64,000 nt of DNA from Mycobacterium malmoense (GCF_019645855.1 NZ_CP080999.1:4588001-4652000); one strand, 5' to 3'; shown: positions 42,992-52,537, numbered from the stretch's first letter. Notes: generated by a model not told the origin, from the letters alone. Numbers and translations: made by a program.

Positions 42992-44581
42992 TTAGAACAC
43001 CACCGGTTGCTGGAATTCGCCCCACACCGCCTTGAGCGCGGAGACCATCTCCCCGATCGTGCAGTAGGCGTTGGCGCAGTCGATCAGCTTGTGCATCAGG
43101 TTGTCGGTTCCCTCGGCGGCCCGCGACAGGGCCGCAAGCGTGGATTGCACCGCGCCGCTGTCTCTTTCGGCCTTCACCGCCGAGAGCCGCTTGAGCTGCA
43201 GGTCGCGGCCCTCCGCGTCGAGCTCATAGGTCACGACATCCGGCTCGGGCTCATCAGTCACGAATCGGTTGACCCCGACGACGGGACGGGTGCCGGCTTC
43301 GATGTCCTGATGCATCCGGAAGGCTTCGTCGGCGATCAGCCCCTGCAGATAGCCGTCCTCGATCGCGCTGACCATGCCGCCGTGCCGATCGAGGTCGTCC
43401 ATGATCTCGACGATGCGGGCCTCGGTGGCGTCCGTGAGCGCCTCGACAAAATAGGAGCCGCCCAGCGGGTCGGCGACGCTGGCCACACCGGTTTCGTAGG
43501 CCAGGATCTGCTGGGTGCGCAGCGCCAGCGTGGTGGACTCCTCGGTGGGCAGCGCGAACGGCTCGTCCCAGGCCGCGGTGAACATCGACTGGACGCCCCC
43601 CAACACCGCCGCCATCGCCTCGTAGGCGACCCGCACCACGTTGTTATGTGCTTGCGGCGCATACAAAGACGCACCGCCGCACACGCAGCCGAAGCGGAAC
43701 ATCGACGCCTTGTCCGTCACCGACTTATCCGGGGCCCCGTAGCGGTCCCGCACGATCGTCGCCCAACGTCGCCGTCCCGCACGGTATTTGGCGATCTCTT
43801 CGAAGAAGTCCCCGTGCGTGTAGAAAAAGAACGAGATCTGCGGCGCGAACTGGTCGATCGTCATCCGGCCCCGTTCCACCACGGTGTCGCAATAGGCGAC
43901 ACCGTCGGCCAGGGTGAACGCCATTTCTTGCACCGCGGTGGCTCCCGCGTCCCGAAAGTGCGCCCCGGCCACCGAGATAGCGTTAAATCTCGGAACCTCG
44001 GCCGCGCAGAACTCGATAGTGTCGGCGATCAGCCGCAGCGACGGCTCCGGCGGCCAGATCCACGTCCCGCGCGAAGCGTACTCCTTGAGGATGTCGTTCT
44101 GAATGGTCCCGGTGAGCTTCGCGCGCGGAATGCCCTTTTTCTCGGCGGCCGCAACGTAAAACGCCAGCAGGATCGCCGCCGTGCCGTTGATCGTCATGCT
44201 CGTGCTGATCTTGTCCAGCGGGATGCCGTCGAACAGGATTTCGGCGTCCGCCAGGGTGTCCATCGCGACGCCGACCCGGCCGACCTCCTCACCGAACTCG
44301 GGGTCGTCGGAGTCGTATCCGCACTGGGTGGGCAGGTCGAGCGCCACCGACAGGCCCGTCCCACCCTGACCCAGCAGATAGCGGTAACGACGGTTGGATT
44401 CCTCGGCCGTACCGAAGCCGGAGTACTGCCGAAATGTCCACAACTTGCCCCGGTAGCCCGACGCGAAGTTGCCGCGCGTGAAGGGAAATTCCCCGGGAGG
44501 CGGCGGTTCGGCGGCGACGTCCGCCGGCCCGTAGACGGGCCGCAGCGGGATCCCGGACGGCGTCTGAGCAGCGTTATCCAT
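42992..44581 (-). CDS. Large subunit of split B12-dependent acyl-CoA mutase (dicarboxylyl-type pocket)
   Basis: About 529 residues, the TIM-barrel half only. RQYSGFGTAEESNRRYRYLL, DLPTQCGYDSD, ILFDGIPLDKISTSMTINGT and TGTIQNDILKEYASRGTW are family blocks. Tyr53 and Arg171 fall at the positions of methylmalonyl-CoA mutase Tyr89 and Arg207 (same 118-residue spacing) that hold the substrate carboxylate; His208 matches His244. Isobutyryl- and hydroxyisobutyryl-CoA mutases replace the Tyr and Arg, so a branched dicarboxylyl-CoA substrate is predicted. ATG at 44581 replaces a long open extension without homology. First gene of the mutase operon. Confidence 0.92.
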   Translation of the reverse strand: MDNAAQTPSGIPLRPVYGPADVAAEPPPPGEFPFTRGNFASGYRGKLWTFRQYSGFGTAEESNRRYRYLLGQGGTGLSVALDLPTQCGYDSDDPEFGEEVGRVGVAMDTLADAEILFDGIPLDKISTSMTINGTAAILLAFYVAAAEKKGIPRAKLTGTIQNDILKEYASRGTWIWPPEPSLRLIADTIEFCAAEVPRFNAISVAGAHFRDAGATAVQEMAFTLADGVAYCDTVVERGRMTIDQFAPQISFFFYTHGDFFEEIAKYRAGRRRWATIVRDRYGAPDKSVTDKASMFRFGCVCGGASLYAPQAHNNVVRVAYEAMAAVLGGVQSMFTAAWDEPFALPTEESTTLALRTQQILAYETGVASVADPLGGSYFVEALTDATEARIVEIMDDLDRHGGMVSAIEDGYLQGLIADEAFRMHQDIEAGTRPVVGVNRFVTDEPEPDVVTYELDAEGRDLQLKRLSAVKAERDSGAVQSTLAALSRAAEGTDNLMHKLIDCANAYCTIGEMVSALKAVWGEFQQPVVF

Positions 44582-44663
44582 CGATGAATAACGTACTTGC
44601 AAAAAAAGAGAATGCCAATACCATAGCGCTGACCTGCCGGAATAGCGCGTTGCGCCGCCGAGC

Positions 44664-45476
44664 CTAGGCGCGGCAGAGGATCTCGCCGTGGGGTATCGAC
44701 AACCATCCGTCGGGAGCCGCGGCCCAGGCGCGCCATGCCGCGGCGATCTCCTCGAGCTGCGCGGGAGTGGCCAGGCCCAACGCCAGCAGCTCACGCGCCA
44801 CGCCAGAGTGCAGGATGCGGTCGGCCCACATTCCGCCCCACCATTCGCGGGTCGCCGGCGTCGCGTAGCACCAGAGGCTGCCCGTCGGGGTGACGTCGTC
44901 GAAGCCGGCCTCCAGGGCCCACGACAGTAGCCGCCGGCCGGCATCCGGTTCGCCGCGGTTGGCGCGCGCCGCCTTGTCATAGAGGTCACGCCACAAGTCC
45001 AACGCGGGCAGCCGCGGATACCAGATGAAGCCCGCGTAGTCGGCGTCTCGGGCCGCGACGACGCCGCCCGGCCGACACACCCTCCTCATCTCCCGTAGCG
45101 CCCGCACCGGATCGGCGACGTGTTGCAACACCTGGTGGGCGTGGACGACATCGAATGCGTCGTCGGGGAAGTCGAACTTGTGCACGTCGGCGGTCGCGAA
45201 CGAAACGTTAGGCAGGCCGCGCCGCTGGACCTCGGCGCGGGCCACGTCGAGGACATCGGCGAACAGATCGACGGCCATCACCGTCCCGGGCGCGACGCGG
45301 GCGGCCAGGTCGGCGGTGATCGTCCCTGGACCGCATCCGATGTCCAGCACCGATAGTCCCGGCTTCAGGTGGGGCAGCAGGTAGGCCGCGGAATCCTCGG
45401 CGGTGCGTCGCTGGTGGCCGCGGAGCACCGACTCGTGATGCCCGTGCGTGTACTTGGCCGGACGTTCGTCGTTCAC
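44664..45476 (-). CDS. SAM-dependent class I methyltransferase
   Basis: About 270 residues. SAM motif VLDIGCGPGTITADLA, acid loop AVDLFADVL, and FDVVHAHQVLQHVADPVRAL are typical of the UbiE/Methyltransf_11 type; C-terminal WWGGMWADRILHSGVARELL is of the mycobacterial small-molecule type. GTG at 45476 begins just before the N-terminal YTHGHHESVLRGHQRRTAED block. It stands alone, 83 bases upstream of the mutase gene on the same strand. Substrate not predictable. Confidence 0.9.
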   Translation of the reverse strand: MNDERPAKYTHGHHESVLRGHQRRTAEDSAAYLLPHLKPGLSVLDIGCGPGTITADLAARVAPGTVMAVDLFADVLDVARAEVQRRGLPNVSFATADVHKFDFPDDAFDVVHAHQVLQHVADPVRALREMRRVCRPGGVVAARDADYAGFIWYPRLPALDLWRDLYDKAARANRGEPDAGRRLLSWALEAGFDDVTPTGSLWCYATPATREWWGGMWADRILHSGVARELLALGLATPAQLEEIAAAWRAWAAAPDGWLSIPHGEILCRA

Positions 45477-45535
45477 GGTGCGAAGCTTACCGGGTGGCTC
45501 AGAATATGAAATATTTGTCCCAAAATACGAGACAG

Positions 45536-46228
45536 CTAGTCCACCGGGACGTTGAGGATCGGTCGGTCGACGGCGGCACCGGGACCGTCGAAATGCCACC
45601 ACTCTCCGGAGTAGGGGGTCAACCCGCCGTACTTCATGGCGTCCCGCAGCCGGGCCCGGTTCGCCTGGGCATCGGTGCTGACGCCCTGGGTCGCGAAAGC
45701 CGTTGCCCGCGAAGAGAAGTCGTCGAAGTCGGTGCCCATGTCGGCCAGGCACAACCCATCCACCTGCCGCTCGCGCGGGCACTGCCCTTGCACGCCGGTG
45801 AATGTCACGTCAACCGAACGCCCGGACTCGTGGCTGTGCGCATAGGGGCCCGGGCGGGCCACCCAGGCCGGGTTGGGGACCGCGTTGAACAACTTGACCT
45901 GAACGTCGTGCGGCCGGTAGCAGTCCCAGAACACCAGCACGTGACCCTGCGGCCGCAGCGCCGTCGCGGCCGCCGCCAGCCCCGGCGCCATGGATTGATG
46001 GACCAGGCATCGGGCGTCCGAGGGATACAACTGTGTGCCGGTGAAATTGTTGGTCGTCGCGTAGCGCAGGTCGATGATGGCGTCGGGGACCACGCTGCGA
46101 ACGTCGACGAATCCCGCCGCGTGCGCCGCGTCGCTGACGGGCGGCACGTCGGGGCTGGCTTGCGCGGCCGCGCCACCGCACACCGCTGCCAGGCCGACGG
46201 CGATCACGACGACCCACAAACGACGCAT
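45536..46228 (-). CDS. Secreted D-Ala-D-Ala dipeptidase (VanX/DdpX-like)
   Basis: 230 residues. An N-terminal signal (LWVVVIAVGLAAVCGGAAAQA) targets it to the cell envelope. The M15D zinc motif is SHESGRSVDV (His133, Asp140) and the catalytic Glu209 with zinc His212 lies in GEWWHFDG; DLRYATTNNFTG and FWDCYRPHDVQ are also typical. It hydrolyses D-Ala-D-Ala dipeptide in peptidoglycan turnover; in this setting it is probably a housekeeping wall enzyme rather than vancomycin resistance. Four cysteines suggest disulfides. Confidence 0.9.
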   Translation of the reverse strand: MRRLWVVVIAVGLAAVCGGAAAQASPDVPPVSDAAHAAGFVDVRSVVPDAIIDLRYATTNNFTGTQLYPSDARCLVHQSMAPGLAAAATALRPQGHVLVFWDCYRPHDVQVKLFNAVPNPAWVARPGPYAHSHESGRSVDVTFTGVQGQCPRERQVDGLCLADMGTDFDDFSSRATAFATQGVSTDAQANRARLRDAMKYGGLTPYSGEWWHFDGPGAAVDRPILNVPVD

Positions 46229-46263
46229 CTGGCCATTGTCCCGGTTCCGCCTCGATCGACGGG

Positions 46264-46863
46264 CTAGGAGATGTCGCCGTCGACGTAGCGCTGCAGGTTG
46301 GGTGCCAACGCCGCCACCACCTCGTCGTCGGGCATCGACGCGATCGGCTCGATCTTCCAGACATAGCGCAACAGCGCAAAGCCGATCAGCTGGCTGGCGA
46401 CCAGGCCGCTGCGGCGCAGCCGTTCATCCTCGTCGTCGCCAAGGGTGGACCCGCCGATCAGGCCGCGTTCCACGATCAGCCTTAGCTTTTCCCGGGTTTT
46501 GGCTTCGTGGGCGGCGGTCAGCACCACCGCCCGCAGCGCGGGACCAACGTCCTCGTCACCCCAGGCGTCCAGCACGTTGCGGATCAGTTGCCTACCCAGA
46601 TCGGCCCTCGGCGTGGCCCACGTCTTGGCGACGGAGTCGAGCCACTTCTGCGGTGGGGCGGTGGCGGCATCGAGCAGGCCCTCCTTGGAGCCGAAGTAGT
46701 GGTAGATCAGCGCCGGGTCGACGTCCGCGGCGCGGGCGACGGCCCGGATCGGCGTGCCGGCCCAGCCGTGTTCGGCGAATTCGCCGCGAGCCGCGGCCAG
46801 GATGCGCGCCGCCAGCACGCCACGCTCATCGCGCGGGCCCGGCGGGATCGATCGCTTCGCCAC
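46264..46863 (-). CDS. TetR-family transcriptional regulator
   Basis: About 199 residues. HTH: TPIRAVARAADVDPALIYHY, FGSKEGLLDAAT, then a C-terminal domain of the TetR_C_17-like group (LRLIVERGLIGG). GTG at 46863 is chosen over an ATG at 46911 because the upstream region contains the palindromic operator. It is divergent from the CocE-type hydrolase with a 20-base near-palindrome between them, so autoregulation and hydrolase control are likely. Confidence 0.88.
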   Translation of the reverse strand: MAKRSIPPGPRDERGVLAARILAAARGEFAEHGWAGTPIRAVARAADVDPALIYHYFGSKEGLLDAATAPPQKWLDSVAKTWATPRADLGRQLIRNVLDAWGDEDVGPALRAVVLTAAHEAKTREKLRLIVERGLIGGSTLGDDEDERLRRSGLVASQLIGFALLRYVWKIEPIASMPDDEVVAALAPNLQRYVDGDIS

Positions 46864-46893
46864 GGCCTCACCATACCGCGGAATTTCATCTTG

Positions 46894-46913
46894 CGTTGAG
46901 ACTAGTGTCAACG
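46894..46913. promoter_or_regulatory. TetR operator palindrome
   Basis: CGTTGAGACTAGTGTCAACG is palindromic except for one central G/G pair, and lies in the 62-base region between the divergent TetR and hydrolase starts, 12 bases before the hydrolase ATG. TetR binding would block both promoters. Confidence 0.65.
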
Positions 46914-46925
46914 TAGCGTGAGACT

Positions 46926-48638
46926 ATGACGAAGAGGCTCAACGGCCCGCAGACCACCGGACGCCAATACCGGAACCTCAGCGAGCCGCGGTACGCACAG
47001 CGCAGCGACATCAACACCGCGATCGAGATGCGTGACGGCACAAGGCTTTTGGCCGATATCCACCGGCCCGTTTCCGAAGAGCGTTTCCCGGCGCTGCTCG
47101 CCGCCTCGCCGTACCCGCGGCAGATGCAGGACCTCGGCGCCCCGGCCGGATTCATCGAGGCCGGCGTGACGGACTTCTGGGTGCCGCGCGGCTATGTGCA
47201 CGCCATCGCCAACCTGCGCGGCACCTGCGGCTCCGACGGCACGTTCAACTTCTTCGACGCTCAGGAACGCCAGGACGTGTACGACCTCGTCGAATGGGTC
47301 GCGGCTCAACCCTGGTGCGACGGCAACGTCGGCATGATCGGCATCAGCTACTTCGCGATGACCCAACTCGAGGCCGCCGTCGAGCGGCCGCCGCACCTCA
47401 AGGCGATCTTCCCGCTGGCCGTGACGGCGGATTTGTACGAAGGCGCCAACCACCACGGCCTGTTGAGTTCGTCGTTCCTCACGCCGTTCCTCGCGATGAT
47501 GGGCCTGACCTCCGACCGCAGCGACAAGCTGTGGCGCAGCAAGCCCGTCGGTGTGGCCCGCCGCGTGCTGAACACCCCACGCGTGCATAAGAAATTCGAG
47601 ACCGCCAACGGCGAGGCGGCGGTGACCATGCTGCGGCAACTTCTCCGGCTGCCGCACAACCCCCACCCATGGGACGAGCTGTGGCTACAGGCCGCGGTCA
47701 AACACCCCACCCGTGACGAGTGGTGGGAGGAGCGAAACCTGTTGCCGCTGCTGAAGGAAATCGACATCCCGGTCTACCTCGGCTGCGACTGGGAAAACGT
47801 GCCGCTGCACCTGCCGTCGACGTTCGCCTCGTGGAAAGCGCTGTCGGACAACGGATCTGTGCGGATGGGCATGCTCGGCAAGTTCGGGCTGACGTGGCCG
47901 TGGGAGAGCATGCACACCGAGGCGCTGGCCTGGTACGACCACTGGCTGAAGGGCCACGACACCGGGATCACCGACGGACCACCCATCCGGTACTTCCTGC
48001 CGGGCGCCGACGAGTGGCGCACCGCGGACTCGTGGCCGCCGTCGCAAGCCCCGCATCGGGAACTCGCCCTGCGCGCCGACGGCACGTTGAGCGACGACGA
48101 GGGCGAGCCGGGCGGCCGCGAATTCATGGTGCTGGGTGCGGGTTTGGGCCGCGCCAAGCCCAGTCCGATCGATCCGCCCTCGACGCTGACCTGGACCGGT
48201 GAACCGCTGGGTGAGGACCTGGACGTGGTGGGCGACGTCGAGCTGCGACTGGTCGCCTCGGCGACGGCGATCGACACCGCCTGGATGGCGATGCTGCAGG
48301 ACGTGGCTCCCGGCGGCGAAGCCACCGATGTGACCGCGGGCTGGCTGCGGGCCAGCCTTCGCGAGGTCGACGAGGCGGCCAGCCGTCCCGGGGCGCCGGC
48401 GTTGCCGTGCCGCAATGCCCGGGCGATACCGCTGGGCGAGGACGTCGTGTACCGAATCCCGTTGGTGCCCAACGCTCGACGGTTCAAGTCCGGCCACCGC
48501 GTTCGGCTGGTGCTCACCGGCGACGACCAGGACCCATCGGCGCCGGCGATCATGAACTTCCGGCATGCCAGCGTCGGTACTTCCAGCCTGAACACCGTTC
48601 GCTCGTCGTCACGGCTGCTGATCCCGGTGCTCGCGTAG
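46926..48638 (+). CDS. CocE/NonD-family X-prolyl-dipeptidyl-peptidase-like hydrolase
   Basis: 570 residues. The alpha/beta hydrolase core has the nucleophile in GMIGISYFAMTQLEA (GxSxF), a catalytic region with GCDWENVPLHLP, and the C-terminal jelly-roll domain (LRLVASATAIDTAWMAMLQ, GHRVRLVLTGDDQDPSAPA) of the CocE family, which includes cocaine esterase and PepX. They hydrolyse esters, amides or beta-lactams. Divergently transcribed from a TetR gene. The phosphatase gene follows by 8 bases, but co-regulation is unproven. Confidence 0.9.
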   Translation: MTKRLNGPQTTGRQYRNLSEPRYAQRSDINTAIEMRDGTRLLADIHRPVSEERFPALLAASPYPRQMQDLGAPAGFIEAGVTDFWVPRGYVHAIANLRGTCGSDGTFNFFDAQERQDVYDLVEWVAAQPWCDGNVGMIGISYFAMTQLEAAVERPPHLKAIFPLAVTADLYEGANHHGLLSSSFLTPFLAMMGLTSDRSDKLWRSKPVGVARRVLNTPRVHKKFETANGEAAVTMLRQLLRLPHNPHPWDELWLQAAVKHPTRDEWWEERNLLPLLKEIDIPVYLGCDWENVPLHLPSTFASWKALSDNGSVRMGMLGKFGLTWPWESMHTEALAWYDHWLKGHDTGITDGPPIRYFLPGADEWRTADSWPPSQAPHRELALRADGTLSDDEGEPGGREFMVLGAGLGRAKPSPIDPPSTLTWTGEPLGEDLDVVGDVELRLVASATAIDTAWMAMLQDVAPGGEATDVTAGWLRASLREVDEAASRPGAPALPCRNARAIPLGEDVVYRIPLVPNARRFKSGHRVRLVLTGDDQDPSAPAIMNFRHASVGTSSLNTVRSSSRLLIPVLA

Positions 48639-48646
48639 CCTTACTC

Positions 48647-49375
48647 ATGCCGCGCGCGAATAAGGTCGACTGGCGAGTGGTAACCGCACGGCGTTTCGTC
48701 GCGGCCGTCGTCGTCGCGGTGTCGGCCGCGGGCTGTGGATCGGCGCGGGCGGCCGGCCCGCACACCATCACGCTGACGCTGGTGCGGCATGCCCAATCGG
48801 CGGGCAACGCCTCGGGCGTGGTCGACACCTCGACCCCCGGCCCGGAGCTCACCCCCAGAGGGTGGTGTCAGGCGACGCTCGCGGCCGGGCAGCTGAGCGC
48901 CAACCACTACGACGGCGTCTACGCCTCCACCATGATCCGCACCCAGGAAACGGCCACGCCGACGGCGCAAGCGCTGGGAGAACCCGTCAACGTGCTGCCC
49001 GGGTTGCGGGAGATCGAGGCCGGCCAGTACGAAGGCACACCCGAATCCAACGTCCCGCAGACCTACTTTGCCGCGCCGCAGCGGTGGTTGCACGGTGACC
49101 GCAGCGCGCGGATCCCGGGCTCGGTGGACGGCAACGAATTCGAAGCGCGGTTCGACGATGCCGTCCGACACATTTACGACAGCGGCGAACAGAACCCGGT
49201 CGCGTTCTCGCATAGCGCGGCGATCATGCTGTGGGTGCAGATGACCGTGCATAATCCCGACCGGTCGTTGCTGGCCAGCAAGCCGCTGCCGAACCTGGGC
49301 CGCGTGGTGGTGACCGGAAGTCCCTCCGACGACTGGACGCTGACCGAATGGGACGCCGATCCTCCGCCGTGCTGA
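48647..49375 (+). CDS. Lipoprotein histidine phosphatase (phosphoglycerate-mutase-like)
   Basis: About 242 residues. N-terminus: VAAVVVAVSAAGC gives a lipobox with Cys near 30, then the branch-1 histidine phosphatase core TLVRHAQSAGNASG, ASTMIRTQETATPTAQALG, LREIEAGQYEGTPE and VAFSHSAAIMLW. The catalytic His is in LVRHAQS. It is expected to be exported and membrane anchored. Substrate unknown; secreted acid phosphatases of this fold act on small phosphate esters. It is downstream of the CocE-like gene. Confidence 0.9.
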   Translation: MPRANKVDWRVVTARRFVAAVVVAVSAAGCGSARAAGPHTITLTLVRHAQSAGNASGVVDTSTPGPELTPRGWCQATLAAGQLSANHYDGVYASTMIRTQETATPTAQALGEPVNVLPGLREIEAGQYEGTPESNVPQTYFAAPQRWLHGDRSARIPGSVDGNEFEARFDDAVRHIYDSGEQNPVAFSHSAAIMLWVQMTVHNPDRSLLASKPLPNLGRVVVTGSPSDDWTLTEWDADPPPC

Positions 49376-49411
49376 CCGTAGCCGAATGGCCTGTCGAGCG
49401 GAGCGGCGAAC

Positions 49412-50338
49412 TCAGCCGCCCAAGCGTTGCGACAGCGACTTTGGCCGGTCGGTGATCTTCACGTCTTGGCCCGCGCCGGCCGCCATGGTGGCGGCCTCAC
49501 CGCGAGCCAGGCCCACCGTCGCGACGATCACCAGCACCGCCGCCACCGCCAGCACAAACCACTCCCCGCCGCCGGCCTCCAGCGTCTCGCCGAGCACAAC
49601 GATCCCAAGCGCCCCGCCCACCACCGGCTTGGCGACGATGATCGTCGGCAGGGAGGCGGTCAGTGCGCCGGCACGGTAAGCCGATTGGTGATAGATCATT
49701 CCGGCCACCCCGCAGAACACCCAGCCGTACAGCTCGGGTGTGTGCCACAGCTGGCCGGCGCCGTGTTCGACGATGTCGACAATGCCCTTCATCAGCACCG
49801 AGAACACCGCCAGTAGCGAACCGGCCACCGCCGCCAGCAGCACCGCCGCTGCCGGTCGCTTAGACCAGATGCGGGCGCCCAGCAAACACAATCCCAACGC
49901 CGGACCCAGCACGACGGCCACGACGATCCACGTTTGCAGGGGTGCCCGCTGCTGGCCGCCCGTCGGATCCCCGACCGCGATGACCACCGCCAACGCCACG
50001 GCCAGCACGACCGCCCACGTCCACTCCCGGCGGGTCACCGGATGACGGGTCACCCGCGCATAAATGGGCAGGGCGAACAGGAGCGCCGTCACCTGCAGCG
50101 ACATGACCAACAACACCGAGCCCTTGTCGAGGGCCGCGGCAAGTAACACGTAACTGGCGATGTCTCCGAGGCCGCCGAGCCACCAGCGGGTGTCGCGCAA
50201 CAACATGCCGAACAGCGTCAGGTGGCCGACGGGTTTGTCGGTGACCTCCTGCGCGGACCGCTGACGGATCACATTGCCGATCGCGGATGCCAGCGCGGCG
50301 CACAAGGCGAGAAGCGCAGCCATATCCGTACGCGACAT
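49412..50338 (-). CDS. DMT/EamA-type membrane transporter
   Basis: About 308 residues with nine to ten predicted membrane helices in two similar halves (ALLALCAALASAIGNVIRQR, YVLLAAALDKGSVLLVMSLQ, then WFVLAVAAVLVIVATVGLAR). This resembles the mycobacterial DMT transporter group. Start ATG 50338 follows GAGGAGGTCACCC. Many homologues are annotated only as integral membrane proteins; export of a small metabolite or lipid precursor is possible. Single gene, convergent with the phosphatase. Confidence 0.87.
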   Translation of the reverse strand: MSRTDMAALLALCAALASAIGNVIRQRSAQEVTDKPVGHLTLFGMLLRDTRWWLGGLGDIASYVLLAAALDKGSVLLVMSLQVTALLFALPIYARVTRHPVTRREWTWAVVLAVALAVVIAVGDPTGGQQRAPLQTWIVVAVVLGPALGLCLLGARIWSKRPAAAVLLAAVAGSLLAVFSVLMKGIVDIVEHGAGQLWHTPELYGWVFCGVAGMIYHQSAYRAGALTASLPTIIVAKPVVGGALGIVVLGETLEAGGGEWFVLAVAAVLVIVATVGLARGEAATMAAGAGQDVKITDRPKSLSQRLGG

Positions 50339-50414
50339 GGGTGACCTCCTCACCGACCCCACTAATCTAGCCGCGATCCGCCGGACGGCCGCCGGGTCGC
50401 AGCGCCCCGACGTT

Positions 50415-51284
50415 TCAGAACGGAAATTTGGTGCCGGTGAGCTGTTCGGACAGTTCCCAGAGTGCGGCGGCGGAGGTCGCGCGCTTGGCCGGCCAATTGC
50501 GCCAGGTCGGCTGGGTACGGCCATACAGGCCAAATCGCGGACCGGCGAACGTGTTGCCGGGCAGATCCTGCGACACCGCGTATAGCGTTTGCCGGGCGCC
50601 GAAGTCGGCATCGGTGGACACGACATGGGTGAGGGCCCGGATCAGCGCGTCGCCCAACTTGCGGCCGGAGTGGCCTTGCAGGTTGGTGTGCGAGTAGCCG
50701 GGGTGGGCGGCCAGCGCCCGCAGTGGCGAGCCGACGCTGTCCAGGCGCCGCTGCAGCTCGCTGGTGAACAGCAGGTTGGCGAGTTTCGACTGGCCGTAGG
50801 CCAGCCACGCCGAATACGGCCGGGACTGCCAGTTCAGGTCTTTGAGGCTGAGGTAGCCGATGTTGTGCAGCAGCGAAGACACCGTCACCACGCGGTCGGT
50901 GAGCTTGGGCAGCAGCAGGTTGGTCAACGCGAAATGACCGAGATGATTGGTGCCGATCTGGCCTTCGAAGCCGTCGGCGGTCAGCGCGTAGTTGGTGGCC
51001 ATGATGCCGGCGTTGTTGACCAGGACGTCGACCTTGTCGATGCCGGCGGCGAAGCGCCGCACCGAGGACAGGTCCTGTAGGTCGAGTTGGCGCACCTCGA
51101 GGTCGCCCGTCGTGCGCTCGGCGGCGGCGTCGCCCTTTTCGGTGTTGCGCACGGCCAGGATGACGTGGGCGCCCACCCGGGCCAGCTCGCGCGCGGTCAC
51201 CTCGCCCAGGCCACCGTTGGCGCCGGTGACGATGGCGGTGCGTCCGGCAAACGACGGCAGGTCCGCTGCGGTCCAACCAGGCAT
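50415..51284 (-). CDS. SDR oxidoreductase, retinol-dehydrogenase-like
   Basis: About 289 residues. IVTGANGGLGEVTARELARV, AVRNTEKGDAAAE (NADP-type), VNNAGIMATNYALTADGFE, GTNHLGHFALTNLL, TVSSLLHNIGYLS and YGQSKLANLLFTSELQRRL match the RDH/WWOX-like SDR group common in mycobacteria. ATG 51284 is preferred, with GTG 51293 possible. Isolated gene divergent from the lipid kinase. Its substrate could be a long-chain aldehyde or sterol. Confidence 0.92.
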   Translation of the reverse strand: MPGWTAADLPSFAGRTAIVTGANGGLGEVTARELARVGAHVILAVRNTEKGDAAAERTTGDLEVRQLDLQDLSSVRRFAAGIDKVDVLVNNAGIMATNYALTADGFEGQIGTNHLGHFALTNLLLPKLTDRVVTVSSLLHNIGYLSLKDLNWQSRPYSAWLAYGQSKLANLLFTSELQRRLDSVGSPLRALAAHPGYSHTNLQGHSGRKLGDALIRALTHVVSTDADFGARQTLYAVSQDLPGNTFAGPRFGLYGRTQPTWRNWPAKRATSAAALWELSEQLTGTKFPF

Positions 51285-51503
51285 GGCAAACACACTAACT
51301 TCGAAATCGCGGCGGCTTCCGACGGGCCGCGACGGCGGCTCCGGACGTGTGGGCAGTCCACGAGGGCGGCAACGGTATCGTGCTCGGATGGCGCGCGGAA
51401 TCCGACCAGGGCACACCAGCCTCTCGCCGGGGAGCATCCGATTGGGACGCGATGTGCCCGCCTCGCTGGCCCTTCACTTCAGGCGTGCGTCGGGGATCGC
51501 TGG

Positions 51504-52517
51504 ATGTATTTAGGCGTCATTGTCAACCCGGAGGCACGCAAAAATCGTGCGGCGCCGGGTGTTCGCACCGCCAACCTGCGTCGCATTGTCGGTCCATGGG
51601 GCGAGGTGCACGAAACCGCCTCCCTCGAGGATCTCCGCGAGACCGTGGAGCAGATCTATCCGCGGGTCACCCACCTCGTGGGCGACGGCGGCGACGGGGC
51701 GCTGCACTGGTTGATCAACGAAATCCAGCACTGCGAAGCCGATCCGGAACGGTGGCCGACGTTCGTGCCCACCAACGGCGGCAGTGTCAACGCCGTGGCG
51801 CGCAAGGCGGGGGTGCGCGGGCGGCCCGACGCGATTGTTCGCGCGCTGACGGCGGCCGCCGAGTCGGATCGGCCTCCGCCCGAAGTGCGCCTCGACACCC
51901 TGGAACTCGACGGTGAAACCGCCGACGGCGCAACGTTTCATCGCCTTTGCTTCGGGCTGGCGGCCGGAGGCGTGGGTAACCGGTTCTACGACAAGTACTA
52001 CGCCAACCCCGACCATAACCGGACGGCCGTCGCGCGAGTGATCGGTCGCACGTTCGGCGACTACATCGCCTCTAAAGTGGTCCCCGGCCGTTCGAAGAGG
52101 CCCAGCTACGCGTCGCACCTGTTCACCCCGACGCACGCTCGCGTCGTCATCGACGGCGAGGAGGTCCCGACGCGGACGCACAGGCTGCTGCACGCCGGCG
52201 CGATCGACCTCCGCATCGGCGGTCCGCTCCGGCTCTTCCCCAAGGCTTCCGCACCCGGTGCCCTGCATTTCCAGGCCGGGGAGTTAAGGCCGTCAAGGAT
52301 CGTCGTGCAGCTTCCCGCGGCGCTCACCAACGGTACGATCCGCGGCGATCGGGTGCGCGACGTCAACGGCCGAGAGATGATCATCGAGGCCGACGACGAG
52401 CCGCTGTCGCCGATCATCGACGGCGAGCGTTTCGGTGGCATCGTCAAGCTCGTGGCCCGCGCTGGGCCGCGCATCCGCGTCGCGCAGGTAGGGTCGTCAA
52501 CCGCCGCGCCGGCGTGA
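51504..52517 (+). CDS. Diacylglycerol-kinase-family lipid kinase
   Basis: About 337 residues. The nucleotide loop is VGDGGDGALHW (variant of GGDGT) and the second motif PTNGGSVNAVARKAGV; the N-terminal VIVNPEARKNRAAPG and the C-terminal beta region (MIIEADDEPLSPIIDGE) are those of YegS/DagK-type proteins. It should phosphorylate a lipid or sphingoid-like alcohol using ATP. ATG 51504. The lack of the usual GT in the first motif could alter activity. Just upstream of the large AT-rich region before the FAAL operon. Confidence 0.88.
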   Translation: MYLGVIVNPEARKNRAAPGVRTANLRRIVGPWGEVHETASLEDLRETVEQIYPRVTHLVGDGGDGALHWLINEIQHCEADPERWPTFVPTNGGSVNAVARKAGVRGRPDAIVRALTAAAESDRPPPEVRLDTLELDGETADGATFHRLCFGLAAGGVGNRFYDKYYANPDHNRTAVARVIGRTFGDYIASKVVPGRSKRPSYASHLFTPTHARVVIDGEEVPTRTHRLLHAGAIDLRIGGPLRLFPKASAPGALHFQAGELRPSRIVVQLPAALTNGTIRGDRVRDVNGREMIIEADDEPLSPIIDGERFGGIVKLVARAGPRIRVAQVGSSTAAPA

Positions 52518-52537
52518 CCACCCGCGCTGGCCGGACG

